From Alteromonas sp. IB21 (lineage in GTDB: Bacteria; Pseudomonadota; Gammaproteobacteria; Enterobacterales; Alteromonadaceae): a DNA stretch of 64,000 bases. The translations under genes were made by a program, and so were the position numbers. The notes under the pieces are model-generated. The model worked only from the letters and a program-made list of their open reading frames with translations, was not told where the DNA came from and did no database searches. The stretch is taken from positions 194,431-258,430 of the forward strand of contig NZ_JAEFCD010000001.1 in assembly GCF_016405965.1 (NCBI RefSeq), in the 5' to 3' direction. This document shows, piece after piece, positions 8,751-17,175 of the stretch; the stretch's first letter is position 1, and each line of letters opens with the position of its first letter.

Positions 8751-9203
8751 ATGTTTTCAGAACCTATGCCGCTTCACTTGATTGCACTTTTTGCACGTAC
8801 ATCACAAAAATGCAGAAGAACGGTCACAGAATATGTTGCCCATCTTGACCTCACTGAATCGAGGTGGCGTGTGATGATTCATATGGCTTTGCTTGGCGAA
8901 GGATCTACTCAACAAACGTTAGCGGAAAGTCTTGAAATAGAGATGCCGAGTCTCACTAGAACGATCAAGCAATTGGAAACCGCGGGTTTGATAAAGCGTA
9001 TTGTTGATGACAAGGATAAACGAAGCCGCCGGCTCTATTTCACACCAATGGGAAAAGGCCGTATGAACGATATTGAAAGCACGTTGGCGGCGCTGCGGGA
9101 TGAGGTGTATGCAGGTATACCCGACGATGAGCTGAATACGGTGGCCCTATGTCTTAAAAAAATTGAGCAAAATGCCGTTAGGCTTCTGGAGGCATCTAAG
9201 TGA
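8751..9203 (+). CDS. MarR family transcriptional regulator
   Basis: A 150-residue winged-helix regulator of the MarR family, with the usual length. The recognition region is STQQTLAESLEIEMPSLTRTIKQLE and the wing IKRIVDDKDKRSRRLYFT carries the conserved Asp-Arg of the family. An upstream ATG at 8721 lies inside the operator palindrome and has no ribosome site, so the start at 8751 (MFSEPMPLHL) is preferred. Its stop overlaps the GTG of the HlyD gene by four bases, which shows translational coupling. It most likely represses its own operon and responds to a small aromatic or toxic ligand exported by the next two proteins; that is inference from the common arrangement. Confidence 0.85.
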   Translation: MFSEPMPLHLIALFARTSQKCRRTVTEYVAHLDLTESRWRVMIHMALLGEGSTQQTLAESLEIEMPSLTRTIKQLETAGLIKRIVDDKDKRSRRLYFTPMGKGRMNDIESTLAALRDEVYAGIPDDELNTVALCLKKIEQNAVRLLEASK

Positions 9204-10273
9204 GTGAAAGAACACCCGACCAAGCTTTTGCAAGGTACGTGAAACTGGCTTTAGTAGCCTTTGCTGTCTGTTTTATATATTTTGTAGTTGCTGATATCCG
9301 CATGCCAATGACACCTCAGGCAAGGGTGTACCATCAGGTTACACAAATATCACCTCAGCTTAATGGCCCAATCATTAAGGTCTTAGTTAGCAACAATCAA
9401 CACGTTGAAAAAGGGCAAGTATTGTTCGAAATTGACGATACTCCCTACAATATTGCACTTGAAAAAGCGCAGATTAAATTGGCGAATGTGGCACAAGAAA
9501 ATGCTCAAATTGACGCCCAGGTGGACGCAATGAAGGCAAGAATAGCAGCCGCGACTGCCATACTCGTAGAACGCAAAAGTGAATATCAACGATTAAACAC
9601 CTTAATAGAAAGCAACGTAGTTTCTCAACAAGACGTGGATAAAGCTAACGCCCAACTTCAAAGCGCAGAGGCAGATTTGAGCGCACTTAAAGCTGAGTTA
9701 AACCTCCAGATTGTAGCTAGGGGAGAAAGAGGAGAACGTAACCTCAAATATCGGGAAGCTCGCAACGCGCTAAATCGTGCAGAATTAAATCTGGCATACA
9801 CCAGAATAAAGGCTCCGCACGAAGGCATTATGGCAAACATGCAGGTGACAAAAGGAACCTATGCCAAACAAAGCGTTCCCCTTGCATCTGTTGTAGATAA
9901 CAAGCTTGACTTGGTTGCTGATTTTAGAGAAAAGTCGCTAACCAGTGTAGAAAAAGGCGTGCGTGCCAAAGTTGTTTTTGATGCGATACCTGGGAAGGTG
10001 TTTGCGGCGCAGGTGGAAGATTTCGAGGCTGGCGTTAGTGATGGCCAACTGTCAGCAAATGGCAAGCTGGCCGCTGTTGAAAAATCGAACCGATGGGTGC
10101 GTGACGCGCAACGCCAGCGCGTTCATATCAGCTTAGAAGAAAGTGATGCACCATTAAACCATCTGACGAGTGGTGCGCGGGCGACGGTTCAAATTGTTCC
10201 TAATAACCCTATAGAAAGTTTTGTCGCGAATGTTCAAATTCGCTTTATCAGTTTATTGCATTACATCTACTAA
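9200..10273 (+). CDS. HlyD/EmrA-type membrane fusion protein
   Basis: A 357-residue periplasmic adaptor of the HlyD family. A single N-terminal membrane anchor (residues about 12-31, VKLALVAFAVCFIYFVVAD) is followed by a lipoyl half-motif (ISPQLNGPIIKVLVSNNQHVEKGQVLFEID), a long coiled-coil hairpin (residues about 80-185), the second lipoyl half (TRIKAPHEGIMANMQVTKG) and a beta-barrel. The GTG start overlaps the MarR stop. It links an inner membrane pump to an outer membrane channel; here the pump is presumably the DUF2955 protein encoded eight bases downstream, as in AaeAB-like systems. No outer membrane TolC-type gene is nearby. Confidence 0.88.
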   Translation: MSERTPDQAFARYVKLALVAFAVCFIYFVVADIRMPMTPQARVYHQVTQISPQLNGPIIKVLVSNNQHVEKGQVLFEIDDTPYNIALEKAQIKLANVAQENAQIDAQVDAMKARIAAATAILVERKSEYQRLNTLIESNVVSQQDVDKANAQLQSAEADLSALKAELNLQIVARGERGERNLKYREARNALNRAELNLAYTRIKAPHEGIMANMQVTKGTYAKQSVPLASVVDNKLDLVADFREKSLTSVEKGVRAKVVFDAIPGKVFAAQVEDFEAGVSDGQLSANGKLAAVEKSNRWVRDAQRQRVHISLEESDAPLNHLTSGARATVQIVPNNPIESFVANVQIRFISLLHYIY

Positions 10274-10281
10274 AACAGGTT

Positions 10282-11313
10282 ATGAAAACACAACTTAGCG
10301 AAAACGATGTTCAACAGATGCTTAGGATTGCCAGCGGCGCGACTCTCGGATTTACGATATCTAAGGCAATGGGATGGCCGAACCCGATATTCTTTACCCT
10401 TTATCCCATTTTATTGCTAGGGCTGGTAGCCGTTTTAAATGGGCACATAATAAGACAGTTTCTTGCAGCGACCGTATTCCCGGCTATGGTTGTGCTACTA
10501 ATATATGGTTTGTTTGGCACTCACCCGCTGCTTATTACGCCGTTAATCGCGGTAACCTTTGCTTATTTATTTTGGCAAATGAGTAAAGATACATTATTTT
10601 TGTTTGGCGCATTTTCCCTTATTGGGCTGTCGTTACAGTTGCACTTCGCAAGTTATAGTAACGATGGAATAGATATTTACCCGTTGGTGATTTCCAATAT
10701 TGGCGCAATTTTACTTGCTTTAGGCATCGCTTTTGCCCTGCACCTAATGTTTCCTGATAGAGCGCCACGAACACCACAGCCTAAGGTCTCTAAAAATAAA
10801 GCGAGTATCCGACACGAGGTCATCTTGTGCACAATAGTGGCTACGTTATCTTTTGCTGTATTTCAAACCTTCGACTTGGTTGACTCTGTCTCGGCGCAAG
10901 CGGCGAGCATACTGATTCTTTTCCCTCTTTGCTGGAAAGGGGCCACCATGAGCGGTTGGCAGCGAGCAATAGGCACCTTGATTGGGTGCAATTTAGCCCT
11001 GCTCGCTCAGCTGGTTTTGCTGAATTACAGCGATACGTTATTTTTCGCTAGTTTTAGCCTGTGGATATTGGTCTTTTTTATAAGTCGGCAGCACGTTTTG
11101 AACGGTGGTGGCGCGGGGACCGGCTTTGGCGTACTTACCACCTTTGGCATCTTGTACGGACAGTCACTTTCACCCCAACAGGATATTATTTATAGTGCGC
11201 TGTATCGCTTTTCGTCTGTCGTTGTAGCCATCGCATTTAGCCTGGGTGCTATTTTTGTTGTACATAGCCTACTGAATCGACATCAATCTACACGGCATCA
11301 CACATTTTCTTGA
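10282..11313 (+). CDS. DUF2955 integral membrane protein (aromatic-acid efflux-like)
   Basis: A 343-residue inner membrane protein with about ten to eleven hydrophobic segments arranged as two similar halves: residues 20-160, then a cytoplasmic link rich in Pro and Lys (APRTPQPKVSKNKASIRHE), then residues 185-330. It matches the DUF2955 family, distantly related to the FUSC/AaeB efflux proteins, and these are regularly encoded after MarR and HlyD genes as here. Efflux of aromatic acids or other toxic anions is the likely job, but the substrate is not shown by the sequence. Confidence 0.75.
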   Translation: MKTQLSENDVQQMLRIASGATLGFTISKAMGWPNPIFFTLYPILLLGLVAVLNGHIIRQFLAATVFPAMVVLLIYGLFGTHPLLITPLIAVTFAYLFWQMSKDTLFLFGAFSLIGLSLQLHFASYSNDGIDIYPLVISNIGAILLALGIAFALHLMFPDRAPRTPQPKVSKNKASIRHEVILCTIVATLSFAVFQTFDLVDSVSAQAASILILFPLCWKGATMSGWQRAIGTLIGCNLALLAQLVLLNYSDTLFFASFSLWILVFFISRQHVLNGGGAGTGFGVLTTFGILYGQSLSPQQDIIYSALYRFSSVVVAIAFSLGAIFVVHSLLNRHQSTRHHTFS

Positions 11314-11465
11314 CCTTACTTGTAACAGGCTAGACTTGAGCAGCGCTCTAAAAACATAAGCTGATGATTATATATTTTTGTTTTATTTATTGGACGCTTA
11401 CATTTTTAAACAATGTGCTATATTGATTTCTAAACAAATAATAACCAACGGTACAAGGATGACAA

Positions 11466-13223
11466 ATGCTGCGATTATTGTTCGCATGGCTTGTAATATC
11501 ATGCTTTTGCCAAGCGGCGTACGCAGCTAATTTCAATGCTCCACAGTCCATGCTCTCTTTAGACCGCGATGTCGTTTTTGCAGTGAGCAACTCAGCTGAA
11601 CTTACAGGTAATGAACAGTGGTTTTATAGCGCTGATGTTATAGAAAGGTCCGCTTCACAGTATTTGCATTTTAAAGTTCGCGTTTACAACCAATTAGATA
11701 CGCAAGTTCCTGTCTGGTTTTCAATTAGCTTTCCAGCGATAAAACGTTTAACAGTGACTGACGGCACTAAAATATGGGTAACGGGCGACAGTTTGCCTTT
11801 TAGCTCTCGTCCTGTGAATGCGCCGAACTACCACTTTCCATCCATATTGCCACCGTCAGCCTATACAGAATTTAGCGGTACCATGTCAGGCGAAATATTA
11901 AGGTACAGCTTTTCAGTCGCTACACCTGAATATTACAGCAACCTTTACATGAAAACCTTACAGCGGGATATGGCGTTTTTCGGCGCAATGGGGCTGCTTA
12001 CTGTACTTTGTACATTGGGCTTTATTGCTAGCCGCAATTTAGTTTTTTTGAGCTTTGCCTCGTTCATTTTTACTATAACCTTTTGGTTTTTTCGCGTCTT
12101 CGGTTACGCGTTTGAACTACTTTGGCCTAATACGCCAAGTTTGAATGACATTAGCTATGCTGTAAGTATTTATTCTGTTTTGATTACCGCCTTTTGGGTT
12201 TTGTTTCAGACACTAGCCAGAGACAACCATGAAGTGTACGGAGTGAAGCCCGTCAAACTGTTTTGCGCAATTTTGCCTTTTATGGGGATATTACTATGGC
12301 AAAGCGTAGGGCTTGATTTTGCGCTAAAACTCCCTGTAATTCTCTTTTTCCCTTTCTTATTAATTGCCGGTATCACCATCTTTGTAGAGCACAAGCGAGG
12401 CTCTGACAGAGCCAAATGGCTTGCTGCCGCTATGCTTCCAGTAACATTTAGTACCCTAGTCCTTACTATTATTGCACTTTTTGAGGTCGAGCTTTATCTA
12501 GAGCCTATCGCCACTTTCATGACTGGGCTCGTGATGACCTGTCTGTTTATGGTCGCGCTTACCGCGAACTACATGGTTAAGGTTGTGCAAAGAGAAAGAG
12601 ACGCACAGAAAGAAGCAGCACAATTAAAAAGTGAGCAAGCATTTAAACTAGAAGCGCTGGTGAAAGAGCGTACCCTAGCGCTCGAACAGACCAACAGTAC
12701 ATTGGCAGAGTTAGCTTCTAAAGATAGTTTAACGGAATTGCCCAATCGGCGTACGCTGGATTTATTTGTAGATAATACGTTTGATAAGACTATACACGAT
12801 GACAAGGCACTCGCCATTGCGCTGATAGATTTAGACCATTTTAAAAGTATTAACGATACCTACGGACACAATGTGGGTGACGAAGTACTCAAGGGAATTG
12901 CCGATATTCTCGCGCCACTAAATAATGCAGATCAAGTAGCTGCTAGGTATGGTGGAGAAGAATTTGCCATTGCAAAGCGCATCAAACGCCCTAATGCCAA
13001 CCAGTCTAGCGAAGCCGAGGAGTTTGCAAAGCAACTTAACGTTATCCACCACGCCATTAACCAATTAGCCATCGCATCGATTAATGACAGGAAGTTAGGA
13101 GCGTGTATAGGTTGGACATTATGTAAGGGCTCCGACGATATTGTCGAAGCCTTCAGGCGGGCTGATCAAGGCCTTTACGTAGCCAAAGATAAAGGAAGAA
13201 ACTTAATCGTTCCGGCCTTATAA
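11466..13223 (+). CDS. Diguanylate cyclase with 7TMR-DISM sensor
   Basis: A 585-residue membrane sensor. A signal peptide (to about residue 20) leads into an extracellular 7TMR-DISMED2-like beta domain (residues about 30-150), seven membrane segments (about 170-375), a coiled coil (380-415, MVKVVQRERDAQKEAAQLKS) and a C-terminal GGDEF domain (about 418-585). The active-site loop is RYGGEEF near residue 496, and DLDHFKSINDTYGH binds substrate, so cyclic di-GMP synthesis is expected. The RxxD inhibitory site that should precede the loop is replaced by NADQ, so product inhibition is probably absent. Ribosome site AAGGA is seven bases before the ATG. The stop overlaps the convergent next gene by six bases. 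Confidence 0.9.
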   Translation: MLRLLFAWLVISCFCQAAYAANFNAPQSMLSLDRDVVFAVSNSAELTGNEQWFYSADVIERSASQYLHFKVRVYNQLDTQVPVWFSISFPAIKRLTVTDGTKIWVTGDSLPFSSRPVNAPNYHFPSILPPSAYTEFSGTMSGEILRYSFSVATPEYYSNLYMKTLQRDMAFFGAMGLLTVLCTLGFIASRNLVFLSFASFIFTITFWFFRVFGYAFELLWPNTPSLNDISYAVSIYSVLITAFWVLFQTLARDNHEVYGVKPVKLFCAILPFMGILLWQSVGLDFALKLPVILFFPFLLIAGITIFVEHKRGSDRAKWLAAAMLPVTFSTLVLTIIALFEVELYLEPIATFMTGLVMTCLFMVALTANYMVKVVQRERDAQKEAAQLKSEQAFKLEALVKERTLALEQTNSTLAELASKDSLTELPNRRTLDLFVDNTFDKTIHDDKALAIALIDLDHFKSINDTYGHNVGDEVLKGIADILAPLNNADQVAARYGGEEFAIAKRIKRPNANQSSEAEEFAKQLNVIHHAINQLAIASINDRKLGACIGWTLCKGSDDIVEAFRRADQGLYVAKDKGRNLIVPAL

Positions 13224-14153
13224 CACTGTGATCACCGCCTTTCGCTTATCTTCTTTTGAAAACCTGAGCGCATTGTTTAAATCGTTAAATTCAAACAGGT
13301 TAGGTATTTCAACGACCAACGTCTGGGCGGCAACTTGTTCGAGTAGCGCCTCGCCGTCTTTTACCAAGCGCTGCCATTGTGACAAATCACCATAATCATG
13401 CAGCGCGCCTAGTGCTATCTCATGATAAGAAATAGTGCGAGTGAAAGGCGCATCAACAGGCACCTCAATACGGCCCAGAATACTCACTACGTGACCATTA
13501 GCTTCAAGAAGTGGCACAAGTGACGCGGCATAGTCTGGACCATTCGCGTCGAAAAGCGCGTAAAATGTTTGTCCTTCAGGTTTACCGCGATGGATGGCTT
13601 TAACTCCCATCTCATCGGCTTGCTCTTGCGAAAAGCTTCCTGAGATAACATGTACACTAAAACCAGCCTGAGAAAGCATTTGCGCCAGCAATTTGTTAAC
13701 GGCGCCCATACCGCTAACCAACACGTCAGCACCCTTTCTTACCGGCACTTTGCTGAAGGCTTGCCAGGCAGTAAGCATCGGGCATGGCAAGGCAGCGGCT
13801 AATGCAAAATCAACGCTTTCTGGCACAACCATTACACGGCTAGCATACACCTCACTATGATCGGCAAAGCTTCCGTTTTCACCTAGGCTATGATGGTATG
13901 CCACTCGCCTACCCAATAGGCCGTCATCGACGCCCTCACCTACCGCTACAACAACACCCGCGCCATCTACACCGGGAATATGCCCTTTTTCCCAGTCGCG
14001 GGGGTTATCATCAATAAACTTCCAGTCTACGGGGTTAATGCCAATAGCATAGTTGCGCACGATAATACGCCCTGCTTCCGGCTCAGAAAATTCCCTTACG
14101 TTTTGCACCAGTGCTGCGCCAGCTTGTTCAAATTGCCAAACGTTAGCTTGCAT
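13218..14153 (-). CDS. Zinc-independent alcohol dehydrogenase/quinone oxidoreductase-like protein
   Basis: A 311-residue medium-chain dehydrogenase/reductase. The GroES-like N-terminal half contains GINPVDWKFIDDNP and the GVDGAGVVVAVGEGV signature (about residues 62-76); the catalytic zinc ligands of alcohol dehydrogenases are absent, as in the quinone oxidoreductase branch. The Rossmann nucleotide site is VLVSGMGAVNKLLAQML near residue 145. NADPH-dependent reduction of enones, quinones or aldehydes is typical of the branch. Strong ribosome site AAGGAGC. It follows the aldo/keto reductase gene by 30 bases on the same strand, so the two probably form a carbonyl-detoxifying operon. Confidence 0.82.
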   Translation of the reverse strand: MQANVWQFEQAGAALVQNVREFSEPEAGRIIVRNYAIGINPVDWKFIDDNPRDWEKGHIPGVDGAGVVVAVGEGVDDGLLGRRVAYHHSLGENGSFADHSEVYASRVMVVPESVDFALAAALPCPMLTAWQAFSKVPVRKGADVLVSGMGAVNKLLAQMLSQAGFSVHVISGSFSQEQADEMGVKAIHRGKPEGQTFYALFDANGPDYAASLVPLLEANGHVVSILGRIEVPVDAPFTRTISYHEIALGALHDYGDLSQWQRLVKDGEALLEQVAAQTLVVEIPNLFEFNDLNNALRFSKEDKRKAVITVL

Positions 14154-14183
14154 AAAAGCTCCTTAACAAGGTGATGTTCCCAA

Positions 14184-15020
14184 TTAGTCCCACGCAGGTG
14201 AGAAATCTGGGTTAGCTTGACGGTCACCACAATCTAGCGCGTCAATCTTTGCTATATCATCTGCGTCTAAGGTAAGTTCAAGCGCTTTGAAATTCGTTTC
14301 CAGGTTTTTGCGCTTAGTCGACGATGGAATAGTGACTAAACCATGGGCCAGCTCCCAGGCTACAACTACCTCAGCAGTGCTTACAGCATATTTATCTGCA
14401 ATCGCAGTGATAGTCTCGTCTTTTAGGACTTTGCCAACAGCAAACGGCATATACCCTGTAACTGTGATGCCATGCTTCTCGCACGCTGCACGCACTTTTT
14501 CATTAGTAAGATAAGGGTGCACCTCTACCTGATTCGTGGAAATAACGCCGTCGCCTAAGATACTCACCGCTTCTTCAATTTGTGCCACGGTAAAGTTAGA
14601 AATACCAATTTCTTTTGTCAGGCCTAGCTCCTTAACGCGCAGCAATTCACCTAGGTATTCTTCCATACTTTCGCCATTTTCCGGTGACGGCCAATGAATA
14701 AGTAGCAAATCAACATACGACAGTTGAAGTTTTTCCAAACTCTCTTTTACGCTATCCACAAAACTTGCTTTATTCAGCTTGTCGTTCCACACCTTGGTGG
14801 TGACGTAAAGGTCTTCACGTGCAACAAGATTGTTTGCAATAGCGTCTTTAATAGCGCGACCTACCGCTTCTTCATTGCCGTAAATTTGCGCCGTATCAAT
14901 ATGACGGAAACCCACTTCAAGTGCCATTGTCACGCTGTTATAGGCTTCATCGTCTTTTAAGCGAAACGTGCCTACACCTAGCGAAGGAATTTTAGATTGT
15001 GACTGATTTACATTCGGCAT
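14184..15020 (-). CDS. Aldo/keto reductase, 2,5-diketogluconate reductase-like
   Basis: A 278-residue TIM-barrel NADPH-dependent reductase of the AKR3/AKR5 type. The catalytic tetrad can be read: Asp and Tyr in HIDTAQIYGNEE (about residues 41-52), Lys in TTKVWND, and His in LLLIHWPSP. The signature IGISNFTV (about residue 138) and the cofactor clamp TIPSSTKRKNLETNF near residue 232 are also present. It likely reduces methylglyoxal or other reactive aldehydes and ketones. The ATG has a near-perfect ribosome site, AAGGAGG. It heads a small operon with the dehydrogenase at 13218; upstream lies a degraded region that once held a LysR regulator. Confidence 0.9.
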   Translation of the reverse strand: MPNVNQSQSKIPSLGVGTFRLKDDEAYNSVTMALEVGFRHIDTAQIYGNEEAVGRAIKDAIANNLVAREDLYVTTKVWNDKLNKASFVDSVKESLEKLQLSYVDLLLIHWPSPENGESMEEYLGELLRVKELGLTKEIGISNFTVAQIEEAVSILGDGVISTNQVEVHPYLTNEKVRAACEKHGITVTGYMPFAVGKVLKDETITAIADKYAVSTAEVVVAWELAHGLVTIPSSTKRKNLETNFKALELTLDADDIAKIDALDCGDRQANPDFSPAWD

Positions 15021-15041
15021 GATGCCTCCTTGTTGGTTCCG

Positions 15042-15107
15042 TTATTTATGAAAGTGAGGTAATACATGGTCAGCAATGCGCTGCATAGCGTCTTCTACTG
15101 GTTGCGT
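15042..15107 (-). pseudogene. Possible 3' remnant of a lost gene
   Basis: On the minus strand the sequence reads RRNTQPVEDAMQRIADHVLP and then HFHK and a stop at 15042-15044, like the C-terminus of a real protein, and it lies just where the gene before the aldo/keto reductase in the operon would end. The open frame continues into the LysR remnant, where it no longer makes sense. I suggest a deletion joined the tail of one gene to the middle of another near 15105. The family is not identified. Low confidence. Confidence 0.3.
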
Positions 15108-15527
15108 ATTACGTCTGAAGTGCAGGCCAATATTGTGGCGAGCCCACAGTATCTTGAAAAATATTCCATATCTGAAGACGAGGGTGGAGTTAGCACGCTA
15201 AACAATCACAAACTGATTGGTTTTAGCGACTCACCAAGTCTAAATAAATGGCCGCTCAAGCAAGATATTAACTTGCAGTACAGTCTTCGTGCGTCAAGTG
15301 GCGAAACTATTCGCCAGCTTTGCTTGGCAGGTCAAGGTATCGCGTTACTGTCTCACTTTATGGTGCACAGAGATCTCAGCGCGGGCACGCTTGTCGATTT
15401 GTTTAGCGAGGACATCGTCAGTCCAAACCGAAGAGAGTCGGTACAAGCGGTATATTATAAAAATAGCGCTGTATCGTCTCGTATCTCTGCGTTTTTAGAC
15501 TTTATCCAGCCGCGGCTTACGCTTTAA
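15066..15527 (+). pseudogene. LysR regulator remnant, DNA-binding half missing
   Basis: The 153-codon frame matches only the C-terminal substrate-binding domain of a LysR-type regulator: ITSEVQANIVASPQYLEKYSI, then SSGETIRQLCLAGQGIALLSHFMVHRDLSAGTLVDLF, then a normal C-terminus. A full regulator of this family is about 300 residues; the helix-turn-helix and first half of the effector domain are gone. Family-like sequence starts near 15108; the preceding 14 codons do not look like LysR and overlap a minus-strand remnant. No ribosome site precedes the ATG at 15066. It is divergent from the aldo/keto reductase operon, whose regulator it probably was. Called a pseudogene with good confidence. Confidence 0.75.
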
Positions 15528-15534
15528 AGAACGG

Positions 15535-16464
15535 CTATTTAGCCTGCCCCTTGCCTAGCATTTTTTTAAGCGTACTTTGAGGAATGGCATTCACAATAAG
15601 CGCTGCAATCATCAATATAGCGCCGGCCATCACCATAGGCTGCAGGGTTTCTTTAAGCAGTAGCACTGAGCTTACATAGCCCACAATTGGCGTGAGTGTG
15701 CTAATTAGAACGATTTTATCTGGAGGTAATTTAGGCCCCGCTGCTACCATAAGGCCAAAACCGAGACCTGTTGCCACTGGACCAATGTACGCAAGTAGCA
15801 ACCAATCGCTTATATCATAGGCCGCAAAATTCGGCGTTGGCTCTACCATAAGAGCAATAGCGAGCATGGCGAAACCTGCAAGGGTAAACTGCCAAAACAC
15901 CGCCTCAATGACGCTTCCTTTCCACTTGTGGAAAGACACCCTTCGAATAGCGACTGCCCACAATGCAGACGCCAGCAACATACCTAAGAGCGGCAGCCAT
16001 GCGCCCGGTTGCCCCGAGGCAAATAAAATCATCGCACAGCCAATAGTAGAAATTCCGGTAAGAATTAATCGCTTTGAAGGCGGGCGTTGTCGATACCATA
16101 ACGTATCAATAAGTAGCATCCAAAGCGGCGTTGTATAAATGAGAATACTAGCGGTTCCAGCTGGGATATATTGCAGCGACACCGTAATAAGGCCCATCGA
16201 CAAGATAAACTGGAAAAACGCGACCACAAAAACCACAGACCGGTCTTTACGATTCAACACCGGCAAACGTTTCTTAGTGATAAGCACAAAAAGCGCGAGT
16301 ACCGGAAGACTGAGTAGAAAACGCAGGCAAATCATCCACACCGGGCCAACTATCTCTAGCCCTAATTTCATGCCTGGCCAATTAAGCCCTAAACACAACA
16401 CTGCAACTAAAAGCATTTTTATACCTTTAGATTGCGCTTTTTCCGCCACCGATAATGAAGACAT
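15535..16464 (-). CDS. EamA/DMT family exporter
   Basis: An inner membrane protein of about 309 residues with ten hydrophobic segments in two repeated EamA halves, the usual layout of drug/metabolite transporters. Recognisable stretches are VLCLGLNWPGMKLGLEIVGP near the start, YTTPLWMLLIDTLW at the end of the first half, and LISTLTPIVGYVSSVLLLKE in the second. Substrates in this superfamily include amino acids and their derivatives and cannot be told here. The ATG at 16464 is taken as start; a TTG six codons upstream is possible and neither has a strong ribosome site. It converges on the LysR remnant. Confidence 0.85.
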   Translation of the reverse strand: MSSLSVAEKAQSKGIKMLLVAVLCLGLNWPGMKLGLEIVGPVWMICLRFLLSLPVLALFVLITKKRLPVLNRKDRSVVFVVAFFQFILSMGLITVSLQYIPAGTASILIYTTPLWMLLIDTLWYRQRPPSKRLILTGISTIGCAMILFASGQPGAWLPLLGMLLASALWAVAIRRVSFHKWKGSVIEAVFWQFTLAGFAMLAIALMVEPTPNFAAYDISDWLLLAYIGPVATGLGFGLMVAAGPKLPPDKIVLISTLTPIVGYVSSVLLLKETLQPMVMAGAILMIAALIVNAIPQSTLKKMLGKGQAK

Positions 16465-16651
16465 GCGTTTTAAAAAATCCAATTACACGAACTGATTTAA
16501 GAGAAGCCATCACCGCTACAGGGGTTGAACTTGAGCGGGATATTTATGGGCGCAAATATAAGTGAATTAGCGGTGGATTAAAACCTTTCTAACCACGAAG
16601 CACATCGATTTATCGACCAAATGGTCAACTTTATAAAACCCTATGGAAACC

Positions 16652-17167
16652 TTACGATACAGGAGTAGATTGCAATGTGGGGGTTGTCCACTTCATGATT
16701 TTGGCGTTTTCTTTTTGTGCGCTATTCACATTGCTATTGTTGTTCCCGTCGTCAGTACTTTTTACGGTGTAATAGTTTTTGCGAGTTTCAATATGTTCAA
16801 AACCCGAGCACTCGTACAGCGCAATGGCAGTGTGATTACTTTCACGTACCTCTAGCCAGATTTCACGCATGTTATTTTCCATTGATGTCTCAATGACAAA
16901 ATCAACTAGAGCACGGCCTACTCCTTTACCTCTGGCGTCTTTATCGACAGCAATATCCATCAGCGTTGCTTCATCAACGACTTCAAGCATAATCGCGTAG
17001 CCAATAACCTTTTCATTTTCAAAGGCAAATACCCCGTAATAGGGTTTAGTAAAACAATCCGCGAAGGTACTGAGTTTCCAAGGCGCCACTTGTGCGTCTT
17101 GATGAATAGCATGCGCGTGTTCAATGTACTCGTCGAAGCCTTGTGGCGGTACGATTGTTAACTTCAT
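16652..17167 (-). CDS. rimI: Ribosomal protein S18-alanine N-acetyltransferase
   Basis: A GNAT acetyltransferase that acetylates the N-terminal alanine of ribosomal protein S18. The acetyl-CoA loop is DKDARGKGVGRALVD (about residues 74-88), followed by the RimI-typical LEVRESNHTAIALYECSGFE and RKNYY. The first 145 residues cover the family; a tail of about 25 residues rich in Asn, Asp and Lys is extra. It lies eight bases after holD, the same pairing as in Escherichia coli, which supports the name. The start at the ATG at 17167 replaces an upstream GTG; the ribosome site is weak, suggesting coupling to holD. Confidence 0.88.
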   Translation of the reverse strand: MKLTIVPPQGFDEYIEHAHAIHQDAQVAPWKLSTFADCFTKPYYGVFAFENEKVIGYAIMLEVVDEATLMDIAVDKDARGKGVGRALVDFVIETSMENNMREIWLEVRESNHTAIALYECSGFEHIETRKNYYTVKSTDDGNNNSNVNSAQKENAKIMKWTTPTLQSTPVS

Positions 17168-17175
17168 CGCCACGA

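Noticed and set aside
9200..11313. HlyD and DUF2955 genes as exporter for the bacteriocin-like peptides
   Set aside because: They are 5 kb away, in an operon with their own MarR regulator and no C39 peptidase domain, so they are unlikely to process double-glycine leaders.
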